Below are positions 1-12,355 of a DNA stretch of 64,000 nucleotides, one piece after another. Each line of letters begins with the position of its first letter. Position 1 is the stretch's first letter. This DNA is from Onchidella celtica. Taxonomy: Eukaryota; Mollusca; Gastropoda; Systellommatophora; Onchidiidae. A program made the position numbers and the translations under genes. The DNA lies in the NCBI GenBank assembly GCA_963931925.1, contig OZ007572.1, positions 23,924,034 to 23,988,033 of the forward strand, given 5' to 3'. Under the pieces are notes generated by a model. It made no database searches and was not told where the DNA came from. It saw only the letters and a list, made by a program, of their open reading frames with translations.

Positions 1-1344
1 TGTTTAGAGCATGCTAATGCTGCCTGTTAATTGAAAACTGAAACATGATAAACAGTAAAACACTGCAATGGCTGGTTGGGCCAGACAGATGGAGGTTACT
101 AGAAGGAGTGTCTCATTGAAGGGTCGACAGTAGCTTAGCAGCTGGCTTGATGACGGATAGTATAAACAGAATGGCCATATATATATTATATTAGTAGTAC
201 ACAGCAATATTTAGAAGCTCTGACAATTATGGTTAAATAAACAGAGTAATTACTTGTGATACATAATAAAATTCAACGAGTATGTCACACCATCCATGAA
301 AGAGAAGGTAAAAGGCATGGCACAGAATGATATGAAGTAAAACACTCTGTGTCAAAAGAAGGTACTTTTTTTTGGTAAATAATTTATCTCAGTAAAGAAG
401 CAGTTACTGCAAGCCACGATCTGGTATAAAATAAAATATCATCCTCGCTTGAATATTTTATTCTCCTATCTTGTATAAGCAATCAAATCCACAAAACATT
501 ATGATGGCTCAGTTGTATTCACAAGATTGTAAATAGTTTAATATTATTTTATTTAATATTTTACTCTTTGTTGTGAGCATAAGTGGGCCTTAAAAAAGTT
601 AATGAAACATGAAAGCTGGTTCAGTTATGTGCCACAAACCACTTAGCCATGAAAAAACATCTAATATAAATTCAGAAGAAAAGTCAAAAGGTGTGATAAA
701 AATGTCAATAAACTGCAAGGCTCCTTCACAATGGATTTGTGCTGTGACCACACCTGACAGGTTATGTGGGTTTTCTTTCCTGTTCACTACAACATGTCAT
801 TGTCTTCCATTTGTGTTGAAAATCAATCGGTGTGAAACATTCTCTGCTGTTACCAAAGCCACTATTTTCACTCCGTTCACATGAGTATTGTTATCACTTT
901 GAAGAATCAAATAAAATGCTTGAACATTTCTTTGGCCTCTCAATTTCTTTCTCAAGGAAAGCAACTAATAAGCGCTATAGAAAGTTAGTATGTTTAGTAA
1001 AGGTAAAAAGCACAGATAAAAAACACATGCCTATTACAACCCACACATATTTACAACCGTTCACTCAGAAGCTCCAAAATTTGTCCACACATATTGGGCT
1101 CCCTAAGTTTATCACAATATAGTGGTGGACAAGTGCGACCATATACAACATTTCACTCGGGCATGAAGTACATTGTCTGGCACAATGATCCAATTTGTTG
1201 TATTGAGCTAGGCAAGCAAATGGGAATAAAGCAAGAACAGACACAACTGGAATGAAATAATGAAACTTGACTCTCCATTACCAGTGCATAAGCTGAACTC
1301 AAGCAAACTGAACTTCCTGGTGCACGGCACTAGTTATGATGACT

Positions 1345-1456
1345 GTTTAAACCTGCAGCACCTGGATTTTCAGTCTACCAATCAGTGTCACCTGAAAGGG
1401 AATGGCCGTCTCTCATCAAAATACAATGAAAAACACACTATCTATACATTATCAAA
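1345..1456 (+). repeat. dispersed direct repeat, copy 1
   Basis: About 110 bp starting GTTTAAACCTGCAGCACC is repeated near 2398 in the same orientation with only a few substitutions. Flanking sequence is unrelated, so this looks like a small interspersed repeat rather than a tandem array. Family unknown. Confidence 0.7.
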
Positions 1457-2397
1457 AAGTATCTAAACATTATCAAACAGGCTTGTTAATAAACCAAAAA
1501 AAATGTATACGTTACAACAAGGTGAACGAGCAAATGATGAAATTTATGTGTTCAAGGGTTTAGAATAGGCAGCTGAGTCATGTATTATCTGTGTTTATCA
1601 GGCCTGCCTAGTGTGATTCAACCTTGAAGGAGAATTTTGTGCATAATAACCACTGCACCGAATGACACTGGACTAGACTCTTATTTAAAATACTATCTTC
1701 TTTTCTAGTTTCTCTTGACATTTTATCAGATAATCTATAGCTTTTGCTATATCATCTGATTAATGAACAATCTCCTCCGCAAACAAACAAAAAATTAGTT
1801 TTGACTGTTATGTTATGAGATAGTGCTGCATTTGCACAAGTTAAATATTTATCAAAATATCATGCGCAAATTTCATATATTCAAGAGCACTTTAAGATTG
1901 TTGAAACATGCTTATGGAGAACATGATTGTGCACCCTGGTAGACACATTAGAGTATTAATGTAAGTTCAAATGCTCTACATTAGATTCACTCAGTGTGAA
2001 GTCAGACAATGACAACTTTTAGTGGCTTGACTGCACTTAAAGCTGAGATAACAAGATCCTAGACATGTCACAGTGACATTATTATACCTGGACCTTTTGA
2101 TTCTTAAGACTAGGATTGATCATTACTTGTAATGGATACTTCTTCTGAGTTTATTTAAGATATTCTGCAATACCGATGAAAATCACACACATGAAGTAGG
2201 TAGAATTATGAGAAGAACACCCTTACAAGGGGCTCATACAGTGATTTCTTGTTTCTATTTCATTTGCCGGCTACTTCATAGGCCTGTCAAAACAACCTCA
2301 CCAGCCAGGGACCAGCTATATGTAGACCTAGAAGCAATTAATACCAGCAGGCTATTCTAAAATATTCATAACTGTACAGTAAGTTTGTAGAGGTACA

Positions 2398-2508
2398 GTT
2401 TAAACCTGTAGCACCTGGATTTTCAGTCTACCAACCAGTGTCACCTGAAACTGAATGGCCGTCACTCATCAAAATACAATGAAAAACACACTATCTAAAC
2501 ATTATCAA
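2398..2508 (+). repeat. dispersed direct repeat, copy 2
   Basis: Second copy of the repeat at 1345, same strand, beginning GTTTAAACCTGTAGCACC and ending near ATTATCAA. No coding potential. Confidence 0.7.
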
Positions 2509-5500
2509 CATAACAGTTAACAGCTGATAGACCTCCACACATTCTCAACATTCAATGGTTGCAGCATCCTGTGAAAATGAGGTCACCCACGATTGTAGTC
2601 TACTTGTCGCCATGACTGATTTACAGTTAACAGAGGAAGTGTGTACAGAGATCTGTATAAATACATGTCTGTATAATTACATGGTGTACAGCTTTAGAAT
2701 CAGGACTGCGGGTTTAATTCAAATATTTCATTAACTTACTTAACTTTTTGTGTGCCATGAATTTTCCCACCTTTGCCGATACAGAATGAAAATAGTGGGG
2801 GAGCAGGGGCGAGGCTTCCTCATAATCAAATAATCAGTGATTACCCTTCGAATATTAATTCTAGAATTACTGTGCTTTCCAGATCGAGCCCAACTCCAAG
2901 TCCATTTAGTCAGTTCAGCATTCTATTCTACATTGCTATTTTGGGTTTGTTGTTATAGTCTAACACCCCTCACCGAAAAGCATCCTTGTAGACACCATAT
3001 GAACTGGTCCAAAATCAGTGATTAACAAAGACGAAGAAGACTTGACTACACCCAGAAGCGAGCTTGAGCATAGCCTGTTTTCTTCAAAGCGGTGCCGCAG
3101 ACAGCAAAATAGTGGGGAGAAAAAATAGGGTTTATAATCAAGGTTTGACCCGATTTTACGTACTTATGCAGGTTTTTCACTATGCGGTCATTTTCATCCC
3201 AATCGAAAGGTAAAGAGTAGAGTGAAAGAGTTTGTGTGGATCTTTTTGTTTTTTTGTTTGTTTGAGGTAATCTAAGAATAATTTACTCTACGCACAGCAA
3301 GAGCTATCAAAGAATAATAATTATTATAGTCTAGAACTAGATATAACTGTGGTCAAAATCAGTCGAACGTATTAAGAACATCAATTCACTTGATAGGTCG
3401 CCCGAACCTAAACCGCAACGGCAGATAGCCACTTCTCCGAAATCGCTACACATTGTTGTGTCACAGAGATGCCATTTCAGCACTTTCTACCATTTAATGT
3501 TAATGGGTCCTTTCCGAGAAACTTTATGAGATGGTAGAATAACAAAATCTCTGGCTATGAATATGACAATGAAAACGTGATGTTCAAATTATATTTTTTA
3601 AAATGGGTGAAAAATATGCGTTTATAAGTCTGTTAGTATGAATTGAATGAATAGTTTTTGAGATTAGTTTGGTTTGTAAATTGCTGAATTCCTGTCCTGT
3701 TGACAAGAATAGTCCGCCCTTCAGATTTTTGCAGTGCCTAGCAACCGTTTCATTGTTTTAGTTGCTGCATTTATAATTATAATTATGTAAATATGATGTA
3801 GCGATACGTCCTATTATGAGGATCTTACTAGCTTAAATTCTGATTACCCTCTGCAGAGGACCACACTTCGCCCCTGTGGGGGAGATAAATGAAGACCAAC
3901 TGCAGCAACATCTATTAACAGAAAGTCGACTTCCATTCTTCCTGAAACAAAAAAGCCCAGCATTCTTGTGCACAGATACATCGATGATTGGCACAAACGT
4001 GACCAGCGGATAAACCGATATATCAGTGATTGGCACACAGAGAGTTAAAGTCTTGGATTAAAACCCTGTATCACACTGCATCGAAAGAAACCCTAAATAA
4101 CCAAATTTCCTCAATTTGATTTCAACAGTGGTGAAGTTTCTGTTGTTTTGCATGCCCTCTTCGTTAATTTTACAACACAATGACTGAATGAGAAATGCTT
4201 TAGTAATACTATGCATTTTGAATTAAAAAAAAAAAAATAGCTGGAAATGAAAGGGCAAGTAAAATAGTAGCATTAAAAGCTAAGAACGACTTCTTTCCCC
4301 GAGTCTGGCAAGAAGATTATTACTGTATTTCTTTCATCTTCACAACTCATTACTGTTAAAGCACCTTTACTTTTTTAATGCAAGTATGTCAAAATGACCT
4401 CAGGCCAATGCCACATTTTTTGAAAATGTAATTGAGGGATTTAAATCTTAAACCAAATGCAAAAGATGAGAAGATACTCTTCTGCAGTCCTGTCATGGAA
4501 AAGCAATCTAATAGTAATTCCAGCCATTCAAGATAAAAATTCTTCCTTTCTTCCTGTTCTTAGACTTTAATTATCACTGCCTAACTTAACTTTTGCAAAA
4601 CGTGAGTTTTGGCAAATCATTCTTTATTTCAGAAGGATACATCATACAGTGGGTTGTACTGATCAGTAACGCACTCAACTTCAAATTTCTTCTCAACAGA
4701 ATCTTTAATGTTTAATTTTAATTCAATCACAAATAGACCCACAGTGAACTTTCAGCATATTTTGTATCCGACCGGAAAAAGTTTCACCAATGTTCTTGCT
4801 TTTAGACTGCACTGAATATGGGAAGTTAGGAAAATGAAGTTTCACATGTTAATATGAGATTAAACGTAATCAGCCCTGATCTTAGTATATAATAGTATGT
4901 ATTATGTATGGATGCACCCAAATATCAATGACAAGCATAATTACTACCCCCCCCCCCCCCTTCTTTTTTTTTTGCCCAGGATAAGCCTGCTTCTGCTCCT
5001 CTCTCCCCCTCTCATTCTCTCCATAATCTCACATCTCCCTGTCTCTCCCCCTAACCCTCTCCTATGTCTTCTTTGATGATGACAGATGACAAAGAAAACC
5101 ACTGATGGAATGTCTGCTGCTTTGAACTGCACTGGAAGTTGCTACCAGGAGAAGGTGAGGAATGGAAATAATCTTCCACCAAAATTAGGGTGTGTCATCT
5201 TACGCAAGAAACTTTAAAAATATGATAGGATGCAAAACATTTCTCATTCTCACTGATGTAAAAAGCATTCATGGTGTTTCACTTCAGTCTGTTTGTACAA
5301 TGTTCACTTTAAAGAAAAAAACATCTTAGATCAACTGAGCAATGTGCTGTTTTTTGGAAAATCAGATCAGAAAATATGCAAGGACAAGACAATGCGTGAA
5401 CGTTTAAACACACCATAAAAATGGCCAATTTGCTCAGTCTATAAATCTTAAACTGCATGAAATCTGAACAAAATGGCAATACAAATGACAATAGCTCATG

Positions 5501-5634
5501 GAACATGTATTTATCCTGCTCCATGCATGTCCTCTTTTTATTGTGATGGTTTAAAACTGATTTTGGAAAGGCTTCCAAATGCATAGATTTGCCAGTATTG
5601 CCAGGTTGCACCTTTTAAGATCTTCAGCAGTTAA

Positions 5635-6405
5635 CCCATACCCCGCGCGCTACCCGTAAAGCCCGCTGCACGGTCAGTGACCTTACTCACGGAGAATCTT
5701 ATCTGGGGTCATTGACCCGTGCCGCTATGCGATGACCACAAACGCGGTCCACGTGGTTCGGTTTTTATTGATCGGTATGAAAACATTCGCTGCTATGCCG
5801 TATCACGCTTGATAATGAATTAACCAGCAAAACCTTAGTCTGTCAGTCTCTAACCAATGATCTGACTTATGATTCCAAACTGACAGCTGTAGTTTTCGTG
5901 AGAACAAAGCATGATAACTAGCCACGCCCTCCCAAGCCCTACACAAATGGTTTCATCCTGATTGACACATACTAATAAACCAATGTGGGCATTTGGGGCA
6001 AAGATTATTTCAGAGCTTTTTTCTGATTGGTTCTTAGATACAGACAACTCCAGATGGTGGTCAGCTTGTGAGAAAATGAGATAATATTGCAAATTTGTTG
6101 AGCAACAGTTCGCATGTCGATGTTACATCTTTTGAAAGTGTGGGGAGAGCCTTTGAAAGCTTAGTCTTTGTGATTCCGACCAGTGGTTCACTGGTTAACA
6201 TGTCCATGTCACAATGCGTTTGATTTAGAAGAGATACGGTGAACAATAACATGGTGGTTACGTCTCAAAAAGGTCAGTGACCTGATGCGTGAAAATACGG
6301 CTTGCGCGTGGCGCGGTCAGCTTGACCTTCCTGACTTTTGCCGCCCGTGCGGCGTGAGCGCTTGCGAGTCAATACCGACAATTGCCGCCCCTCGCAGGGT
6401 GAGGG
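5635..6405. mobile_element. piggyBac-like MITE with TTAA ends
   Basis: The 771-bp block is flanked on both sides by TTAA (5631-5634 and 6406-6409), the piggyBac target duplication. Its ends begin CCCATACCCCGCG on the left and, reverse-complemented, CCCTCACCCTGCG on the right, an imperfect terminal inverted repeat. Both arms are GC-rich and carry a GGTCAGTGACC motif, while the middle is AT-rich and without a transposase. Non-autonomous piggyBac-type element is an inference from the TTAA and the ends. Confidence 0.6.
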
Positions 6406-6409
6406 TTAA

Positions 6410-6847
6410 TTATTATGCCTTGCGTTAACTGTAAAAACATATCTCTATAAAGGACCGGCGTGCACGGCCCCTCCTAAAGACACATTGTTGTGGGGATCGA
6501 AATACCCCTGTGGTTTGGCCACAGTTTGGAATGTTTCATGATTGTAAGATACATCATGAGACTTGACGCATTCGAAAGTCCTCTCTTGATTTTTTTAAAC
6601 ACATCAAGTAAGAAATAATGTAAGTTTTTCATGCGACCTGGACTAAATTCTGCCAATCTGACTAACAATTTTAAGTAACATACCTGTAGCAATGAGATAT
6701 TTTTTTATTTGTGTCATACTAATTCTATCTGAAAGCTCAAAATACAATTATAATTACAAATGAGATTTAATTTGCAAAAAAAACGCAAAAAAGCAAAGAA
6801 TTATGTTTCGTGCACAACATAACTGACCGAATGTTTGTTGTGGAAGA
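6410..6847. other. unassigned stretch
   Basis: AT-rich sequence between two MITEs. The only open frames are short and unrelated to anything I recognise. Confidence 0.4.
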
Positions 6848-7079
6848 CTAGATCTAGGGAAGGAGTTCCGTACTCGAGCGCCAAAGACCAGAAACTAACT
6901 AAAAGAGATGATACATAGCTACCCCGGGGGCTTTCCTGATATGTCAATCTGACCACTGCCCAGACGAACATCGGCCTACGGCCTCGATGATACAAACTGA
7001 CTAGACCCTCACGTCGTTACTTATCAATCTGACAATCTGACAAAGTGGCGCTCGAGTAAGGTACTCCTACCAGATCTAG
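6848..7079. mobile_element. foldback MITE with about 34-bp inverted repeats
   Basis: The left end (6848-6883) reads CTAGATCTAGGGAAGGAGTT and continues to a CTCGAGCGCCA block. The right end (7046-7079), reverse-complemented, gives the same string with a few differences. The 232-bp unit therefore forms a long stem with about 160 bp inside and has no ORF. It abuts a TCTAGA/AGATCT-rich tract, so a target duplication cannot be resolved. Confidence 0.6.
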
Positions 7080-7155
7080 ATCTAGCTATCTAGATCTAGA
7101 TCTATCTAGATTTTTAGATCTAGATCTATCTAGATTTTTAGATCTAGATCTAGGC
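7068..7155. repeat. AGATCT/TCTAGA-rich simple repeat
   Basis: Reiterated AGATCTAGATCT and TCTAGATTTTT words, including two near-identical units. Similar words recur inside the hAT element at about 24,545-24,620 and 24,915-24,945. No coding role. Confidence 0.7.
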
Positions 7156-8310
7156 CTGGGACTAAAGATCTCTACATTACTGCACAAAAATGTAAAAGCG
7201 ATCATTCAGGTCATATGTACAACTTGCACCGCCAAAATTTTATCTCACATGCGCCCTGTACATGACATTGACAAGCACTGACTGAAGTCCCCTCCCCACA
7301 CAAACGCACACAGTACCCCATCTTTTGATAGAAGGTGCCGATAAGGTTCTCAAAGTCGCCATTGATATGCTGACGTGAAAAGAATTAATTCTACTCACAA
7401 TTAACTCACCTGTGTTTGTTGTGAGATAAGGCGCCTACTGGGCAGCAAAAACCGATAAGCAAGATGAAACTTGGCCACAGTTGCAAGGCTCTGTTCGTCA
7501 AAACTTGCTTTCAGCTGTGGACACGCACTTGCACAGAATTATGGCACGCTGTGCTGGCCTGCGCCTATGGGTTGTTTTGTTTTCATACAACGCTAAACGC
7601 TTTCCTTTCGACCCCAGCAAAGTTCATTGAAAAGTCAAAGTTCAGGGTCAATGATCTCAGCTGTTCTCAGTTTTATTTGCATGCATGATTAAGACACGTT
7701 CGCCTTTGATTTGCAGAATAACATGTTATGAATGTGCCACTCGAAACACTGAATAATTTTCATTCAGATCTAAACGTTTCTTGAGTAGTATAATCTGTAA
7801 TATCAAGGACAACACAGTTTGTGGCATAACGGAAGTGCAATAGAGGTGTGGCGTGGAGGTGTGTCCCAGTTCGACGTGTCATTGATGAAGTTGCAGAATG
7901 GGCATTAACTCAGTAGGGGGAAATGAAACAAAATTGATCCTTTGTTGAATCATCTCTAAGCCTGTTTCAAGTTGCCGTTTTAATAGAGATGCAAACGGGG
8001 AATAGATATCCTTTTTTTTTTCTTTCGTGGTATCACTACCGAACATACTCAACGGGCCTGTCCAGAATGTAGCTACATGCTGTAACACGGCGATGCATTG
8101 ATACTTATCATCATGACCTTACTGCAGTCACCCAGAGCTGATAAGTTTGAAATGTGAAGTGCAGGTCACCTATGCGATTTATTTACTGTATCATACAGTA
8201 GTCCTTGACTATTATGTATAAACATATATATCCCAGAATCCAATTTCCAACAGTATGATTTACAATAACAGCAAAAAAAAAAAAAAAAACGAACATGACA
8301 GTGGGATAGT
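7156..8310. other. gene-free stretch
   Basis: No recognisable gene or element. The open frames at 7464-7688 (+) and 7879-8088 (-) show no family motif. Confidence 0.4.
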
Positions 8311-8317
8311 TCAAGTG

Positions 8318-8845
8318 TGTGTGTGAGTGTGTGTTTGTATGTGTGTGCTTGTAAGTATGAGTGTGTTTGTGTCCAGATTTTAGATCTACCTCATCTCTGA
8401 CCAGTTGCACGTAATGAATATTAAAGTATATCCGAGCACTAACCCTAGTAAAAAAATTTTGTAATTCTAATGGATGAAAAGTAGGCGTTTAATATAGTAG
8501 GCTGTATGAGTTATTTGTGTATGTGTGTATATGTGTCTGTCGTCTGCCTGGGTGTCTCTCTTTATCTCCCTCTTTCTGTCTCACGCTCTCTCGCCTCTCA
8601 TTTCTCTCTCTCTGTCCCTGTCTCTTCCTACGCTCGCTGTCTCTCTCTCTCCTCGTGTCTGTATTGTGTGTGTGTCCCTTTATCCTCTCTCACCCCCTCC
8701 TCATCCCTGCTCTTTCTCCCTGTCTTTCCTGTCTCCTTATCCAGTCCCCGTCTCTCCTCATTTCTCTCTCACACCACCTCTCGGTGTGTGTGTGTATATA
8801 AGTTTGTGTGTGTGTGTGAGTGTGTGTGTGATAAATATATAGTTG
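8318..8845 (+). repeat. TG/CT-rich interspersed repeat, copy 1
   Basis: A TG-rich head, a unique core with TTTGTGTCCAGATTTTAGAT, then a long CTCTCT/GTCTC tract and a second TG tract. The same order and core recur at 22,341-22,840, on the far side of the retrotransposon and next to the minisatellite. Just downstream (about 8868-8885) is one isolated GGACTTGTTGGACTTGT word like the minisatellite unit. Long open frames here (up to 175 codons) are compositional, reading CT and TG dinucleotides as Ser/Leu/Cys/Val. Confidence 0.65.
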
Positions 8846-8899
8846 AATATTTGGTCGGAGTTGTAGGGCGGACTTGTTGGACTTGTCTTGCAAGTGTGT

Positions 8900-9470
8900 G
8901 CGTGTGTCATCAAGAGTTCGATCATTTGTTGAATTTGTTTGTTCTGGGGCGTCAACAGGTTAATTTGCGTGGTTTTTTTTTTTTTTTTTGCTGTGACAAT
9001 TGTCTTGCTAACGCGGTAGTCATATGTATATAATGTGAAAATAGGGCAGTTATAGTCGGTAACAAAATGACATTGGGTCAAAACTGAGTTCTTGCCATAA
9101 TTGGCATGTTAAACCATTTCTAAACATTGTCTCAGAAGCATTTAATGATTTACGCATCCAAAGTATTTTTGAAAAGTATTTGCTAACCTCTATCGAGTTA
9201 CATTTTTGCAACTATCGATTTTTTATGATAATTTTTTTACATTTGCACCGGTGGTTGTACAAGTGGAAGCTGCAAGAGAGTTTGAATAATTTTGTTCTGA
9301 CATTTGGAACCATCACTGTTTCAACTGCCAATTGCGAAAGAAGTTTGTTTAAGCTTAAATGAATCAAAGCGTATAAGAGATCTGCAATGAACCAAGAAAT
9401 ACTGAGTAACCTAACAATACTGTCAGTTCAGAGAGCTATCAATGTAGATTTCAGTAAGTGCATAAATTAA
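8900..9470 (+). pseudogene. hAT transposase C-terminal remnant, copy 1
   Basis: From 9180 one frame encodes part of the hAT C-terminal dimerisation region: motif VSTANCERSLFKLK, then an in-frame TGA (9360-9362), then IKAYKRSAMNQEIL and SNLTILSVQRA up to TAA at 9468. This matches the hAT pattern (S.ERSFSKLK...R..M.QERL..LA.LSIE). No catalytic domain is present. The block is homologous to 28,470-28,950, so both come from one old element family. Confidence 0.65.
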
Positions 9471-9831
9471 ACCTGGCGATTTTAAATCTAAATGTATTTG
9501 AGTATCTTAGGATTAAATGCATTTTATTTTAATTATATTTTTCTTAAAATACAGTACATATTCTTGGGGAAGGGGTGGGGGAAGGTTCAATACTGAACTG
9601 ATGAAAGGGACTCAAGGAGTGAAAACAGTCCATAGTTCAGAGGGCGCAATATCTGCCTTACACTGGGCGCTGGCAACCCAGTCTTCTCCACTGTACGTAA
9701 GAGAGAAAACATACAGAACACTTCAAGGGCAAGAAAGTTAATTAGTGCCTTCAGTGCATTTTAAGAAAGCGAATGTTGCTGCTGATGATGCACATAAATG
9801 AAGCCCGGAAAAGCAAGCGCTTCACCAGTCA
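9471..9831. other. unassigned stretch
   Basis: AT-rich followed by mixed sequence between the hAT remnant and a SINE. I recognise nothing here. Confidence 0.3.
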
Positions 9832-10030
9832 GGGGGGGGGGGGGGGGGGGAGATGATATAGATAAATTTTAATCTATTAATTTCAATTTTGCCCGGGCAG
9901 CGGCCTTTCGGCCTGCTCTTTACGTCTTTACGATTTCCAACTGCCGAGGTATCTTTAATATGCCTCATGTTTAGAACCCGGGATCCTTGGCATGAGAGGC
10001 GAGCACCTTGCCTCTAGACCACCTTTCCCC
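9832..10030 (-). mobile_element. tRNA-derived SINE (antisense copy)
   Basis: Read on the minus strand, a tRNA-like head has an A-box-like GGTGGTCTAGAGGCAAGGTG and a B-box-like GGGTTCTAAAC (about 9965-10,025). It is followed by a body with the hairpin GGCCGAAAGGCC and an AT-rich end next to a 19-G run (9832-9850). Related copies lie at 10,142-10,290 and 29,455-29,808. Confidence 0.6.
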
Positions 10031-10141
10031 CCCCCCTTGTACTATAAATGATTTTGAGGTCTTTATTTTAGGAGGTTCGCTGCCCTTGGCATTTACACCT
10101 CACTTTACTTGTTTTTTATTATTTCTTGTTCTGGCGGGGGC

Positions 10142-10290
10142 GGGGGGGGGGGGGGGAGATGATATGGATAAATTTTAATCTATTAATTTCAATTTTGCCC
10201 GGGCAGCGGCCTTTCGGCCTGCTCTTTACGATTTCCAACTGCCAAGGTATCTTCGTCCTTATCCGAGAAGACTAGATACTCGATCCTTTT
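10142..10290 (-). mobile_element. partial SINE body (antisense)
   Basis: Repeats the body of the neighbouring SINE almost exactly (AT-rich end, GGCCTTTCGGCC hairpin, TTTCCAACTGCC). It then continues into CTTATCCGAGAAGACTAG, a core word I remember from many marine-invertebrate SINEs. The tRNA head is not present. Starts beside a 15-G run. Confidence 0.55.
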
Positions 10291-10476
10291 CACTTGCATT
10301 TACATTCGGGTTTTTTCTTCCTTTGGTTTACAAGTTTGAATAAAAATGAATAAGTCTAACAAAACATTAAAATGATTTCATAATAGTTTCATGTCTGACA
10401 TTATAAGAAAGTCCCTATTTAGGATTCGAAATTCGATACCAAATAGACACATCCATTACCAGAAAGATGAACTCAC

Positions 10477-11396
10477 TGTCACGAATGGAGTGAGTGCAAT
10501 TAAGGGGATTGCTACAGAGCGGGTGTAGAATAAGAAGAGCTCACGACAGACGGATAGGAAAAGACGTGAAAGGGGAAGAGTAAAAATAACTCATGCAGAC
10601 AAGTGGGAAAAGCGTGCGTGTATGAGTGGTGTGGAAGTCTGAATGAGGCGAAAGCGCTGGATTACTATCACTGCAAGTTAGAAGGTCCGACGGAGCGGAC
10701 CTGTGAATAAGAGCCCATCGGGCGGACATAAGGGAAGCAGTCGAGAAGACTAGAGAGAGTCTTTCCAGTAATGACTGGTGTCGGGGACGGGCCGCAGAGC
10801 CACCTCGATGAGCACAGGGGATAGGCCAGCATAGGGCCGGAGGCCACACATAGGCCAGAAGTGAGGCTGTCAGTGTAGGACAGTAGAGGCACATAAAGTC
10901 GTGGCAGTCAGGCCACGGACAGGGACGTAGATATGAGAGTGAATGAGATACTATATTGTTGCCATGTTGATAGGCTAGTGAACTGATATTATGTTGTTGC
11001 CATGTTGATGGCTATGGAAATAATAATGTGTTATTGCCCTGCTGAGGTGCTAGGGGAGTGCTAAGGTGTATGACAATAGGAAGGTGATATTGAGAGACTG
11101 CGGTGCCAGTAAATTATTAATGTGCTATTAAGACCCTGAGGGGAGAGGCTGAGGCCGAAGTGCCTTTAGGAGTAACTACCGGATTGTGGATCCGAGGGAG
11201 AGTGTGTGTGAGAATAAGGCCGTTGTACGGCAGTTCATTTCAATAATATAATGTATGTAATTGCGCTATTATATGTATAATTATGGTTAATAAATGTGTG
11301 AGTCTGATGGGCTGTTTTGTTAAGTGTTAAACTTGTTTGTTCGTGATTGTCGTCCTGTCATAAACTATTACATCTCCCAGTCTGGGATTTGTGACA
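10477..11396 (+). repeat. 5' LTR
   Basis: Begins TGTCACGA and ends TTTGTGACA, so TGTCAC/GTGACA form a short terminal inverted repeat. An AATAAA lies near 11,289, shortly before the 3' end. It differs from the 3' LTR only at 10,485 (A instead of G) by eye. The 117-codon antisense frame inside occurs in both LTRs and is not taken as a gene. Confidence 0.95.
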
Positions 11397-12355
11397 CTGG
11401 GGGCTCGTCCTGTTTACCTGTGGTCATTTTGACTTTGTGTATTCGTTATATCTAGTTGTTTTTCTGTTGTGCTAGGAATTCATGCTGTTGTCTTTGTTCG
11501 TGGGATGAATGGAAATTTCATGATGGTATGATTTATGTATATTGATGAATATGTATTGATGCATGTATTTTGATGAATATGTAGTAATGTGTACTTAAAT
11601 TTCAGAGAGACAGTGTGTGTGCGTGCAGCCTGAGGAGACAAGCAGCCAGAGCTCCGATTAGGTCGAGGACTTAAACTCATAAGGCTGAAAGTTAAGTAAA
11701 AGTCAAAATTTTTGTGCCCTGGATTGTGGGCTGTTCCTTTAATCTGTCTTTTTCCCTGTTTTTGCTGTTTTTGTTGTCGTTATAGGTTATACGGGCGGTG
11801 GCGCGGGTTTTCTGTGGTGAGCGTAGTTTGTCCTCTTCGGGAGGTGGGCTAAATTTGGAACTTCGTTCATCACAGCGAACAGTTCTATAGGGACCTGTAT
11901 TTTTGTTTAGATTGTGCCGTTCCATCTTCCTCGTTGTTTTAGGAAGACGTTTCTCTTGTCCTTTTCCTCCCTATCTGTAGATACGTTCTTTTTTTTCAGA
12001 CTCTGTTCTTGTTCGTACCTTGTAGTGTAATCGGTGTAGTTAGGTTGCATTTTTTTCCATTATATTTTCCTTTTTAGGTCTTTGTCCTAGTCTGGTTCGT
12101 TGTCCGTGACGTACTTGTGGTCTTTCTACTGTATTTCTTCATTCTTGTCGTTTCTATTTTCTTTTATAATTAATAGTGCTATACATTTTATAGATATAGA
12201 ATTAGTTGTGCTGTAAAGGTAAATTTCTGAATTGTATTTGAGACAGCTGGGTATTGTTATATCTGGTGTGATCTCAGGTCTCTGGTCGTATCGTTAGTGA
12301 TCATACCGACAGGTTGGTCGTCTTGTAATACATACCATAACCATAAATCTGTGAA
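11397..12355 (+). other. retrotransposon 5' leader
   Basis: 959 bp between the LTR and the gag-pol start codon, rich in short T runs, with no ORF of note. Presumably the untranslated leader of the genomic RNA, carrying priming and possibly packaging signals. Confidence 0.6.
11398..11410 (+). promoter_or_regulatory. primer-binding site, tRNA-Pro type
   Basis: Two bases past the LTR end the sequence is TGGGGGCTCGTCC. These 13 bases equal the start of the tRNA-Pro primer site used by gammaretroviruses such as murine leukaemia virus, as I remember it, and then diverge. The TGG start matches the complement of a tRNA CCA end. Proline tRNA priming is inferred from this identity. Confidence 0.75.

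Larger units (their letters stand above)
1..5634. other. gene-free stretch
   Basis: I see no coding exon with a recognisable protein family in this AT-rich stretch. All open frames are short (at most 100 codons) and overlap on both strands without family resemblance. It contains a dispersed direct repeat (near 1.35 and 2.4 kb), a 14-C run near 4947, and a pyrimidine-rich patch at about 4945-5060. It could be intergenic DNA or a long intron. Confidence 0.5.

Noticed and set aside
8506-9033. 175-codon ORF with Ser/Leu/Cys/Val runs
   Set aside because: Translation of CT and TG microsatellites; all three frames look alike.
10541-10894. 117-codon antisense ORF, repeated at 17,340-17,693
   Set aside because: It is present twice only because it lies in both LTRs. 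The related solo LTRs keep only parts of it, so it is not a conserved gene.
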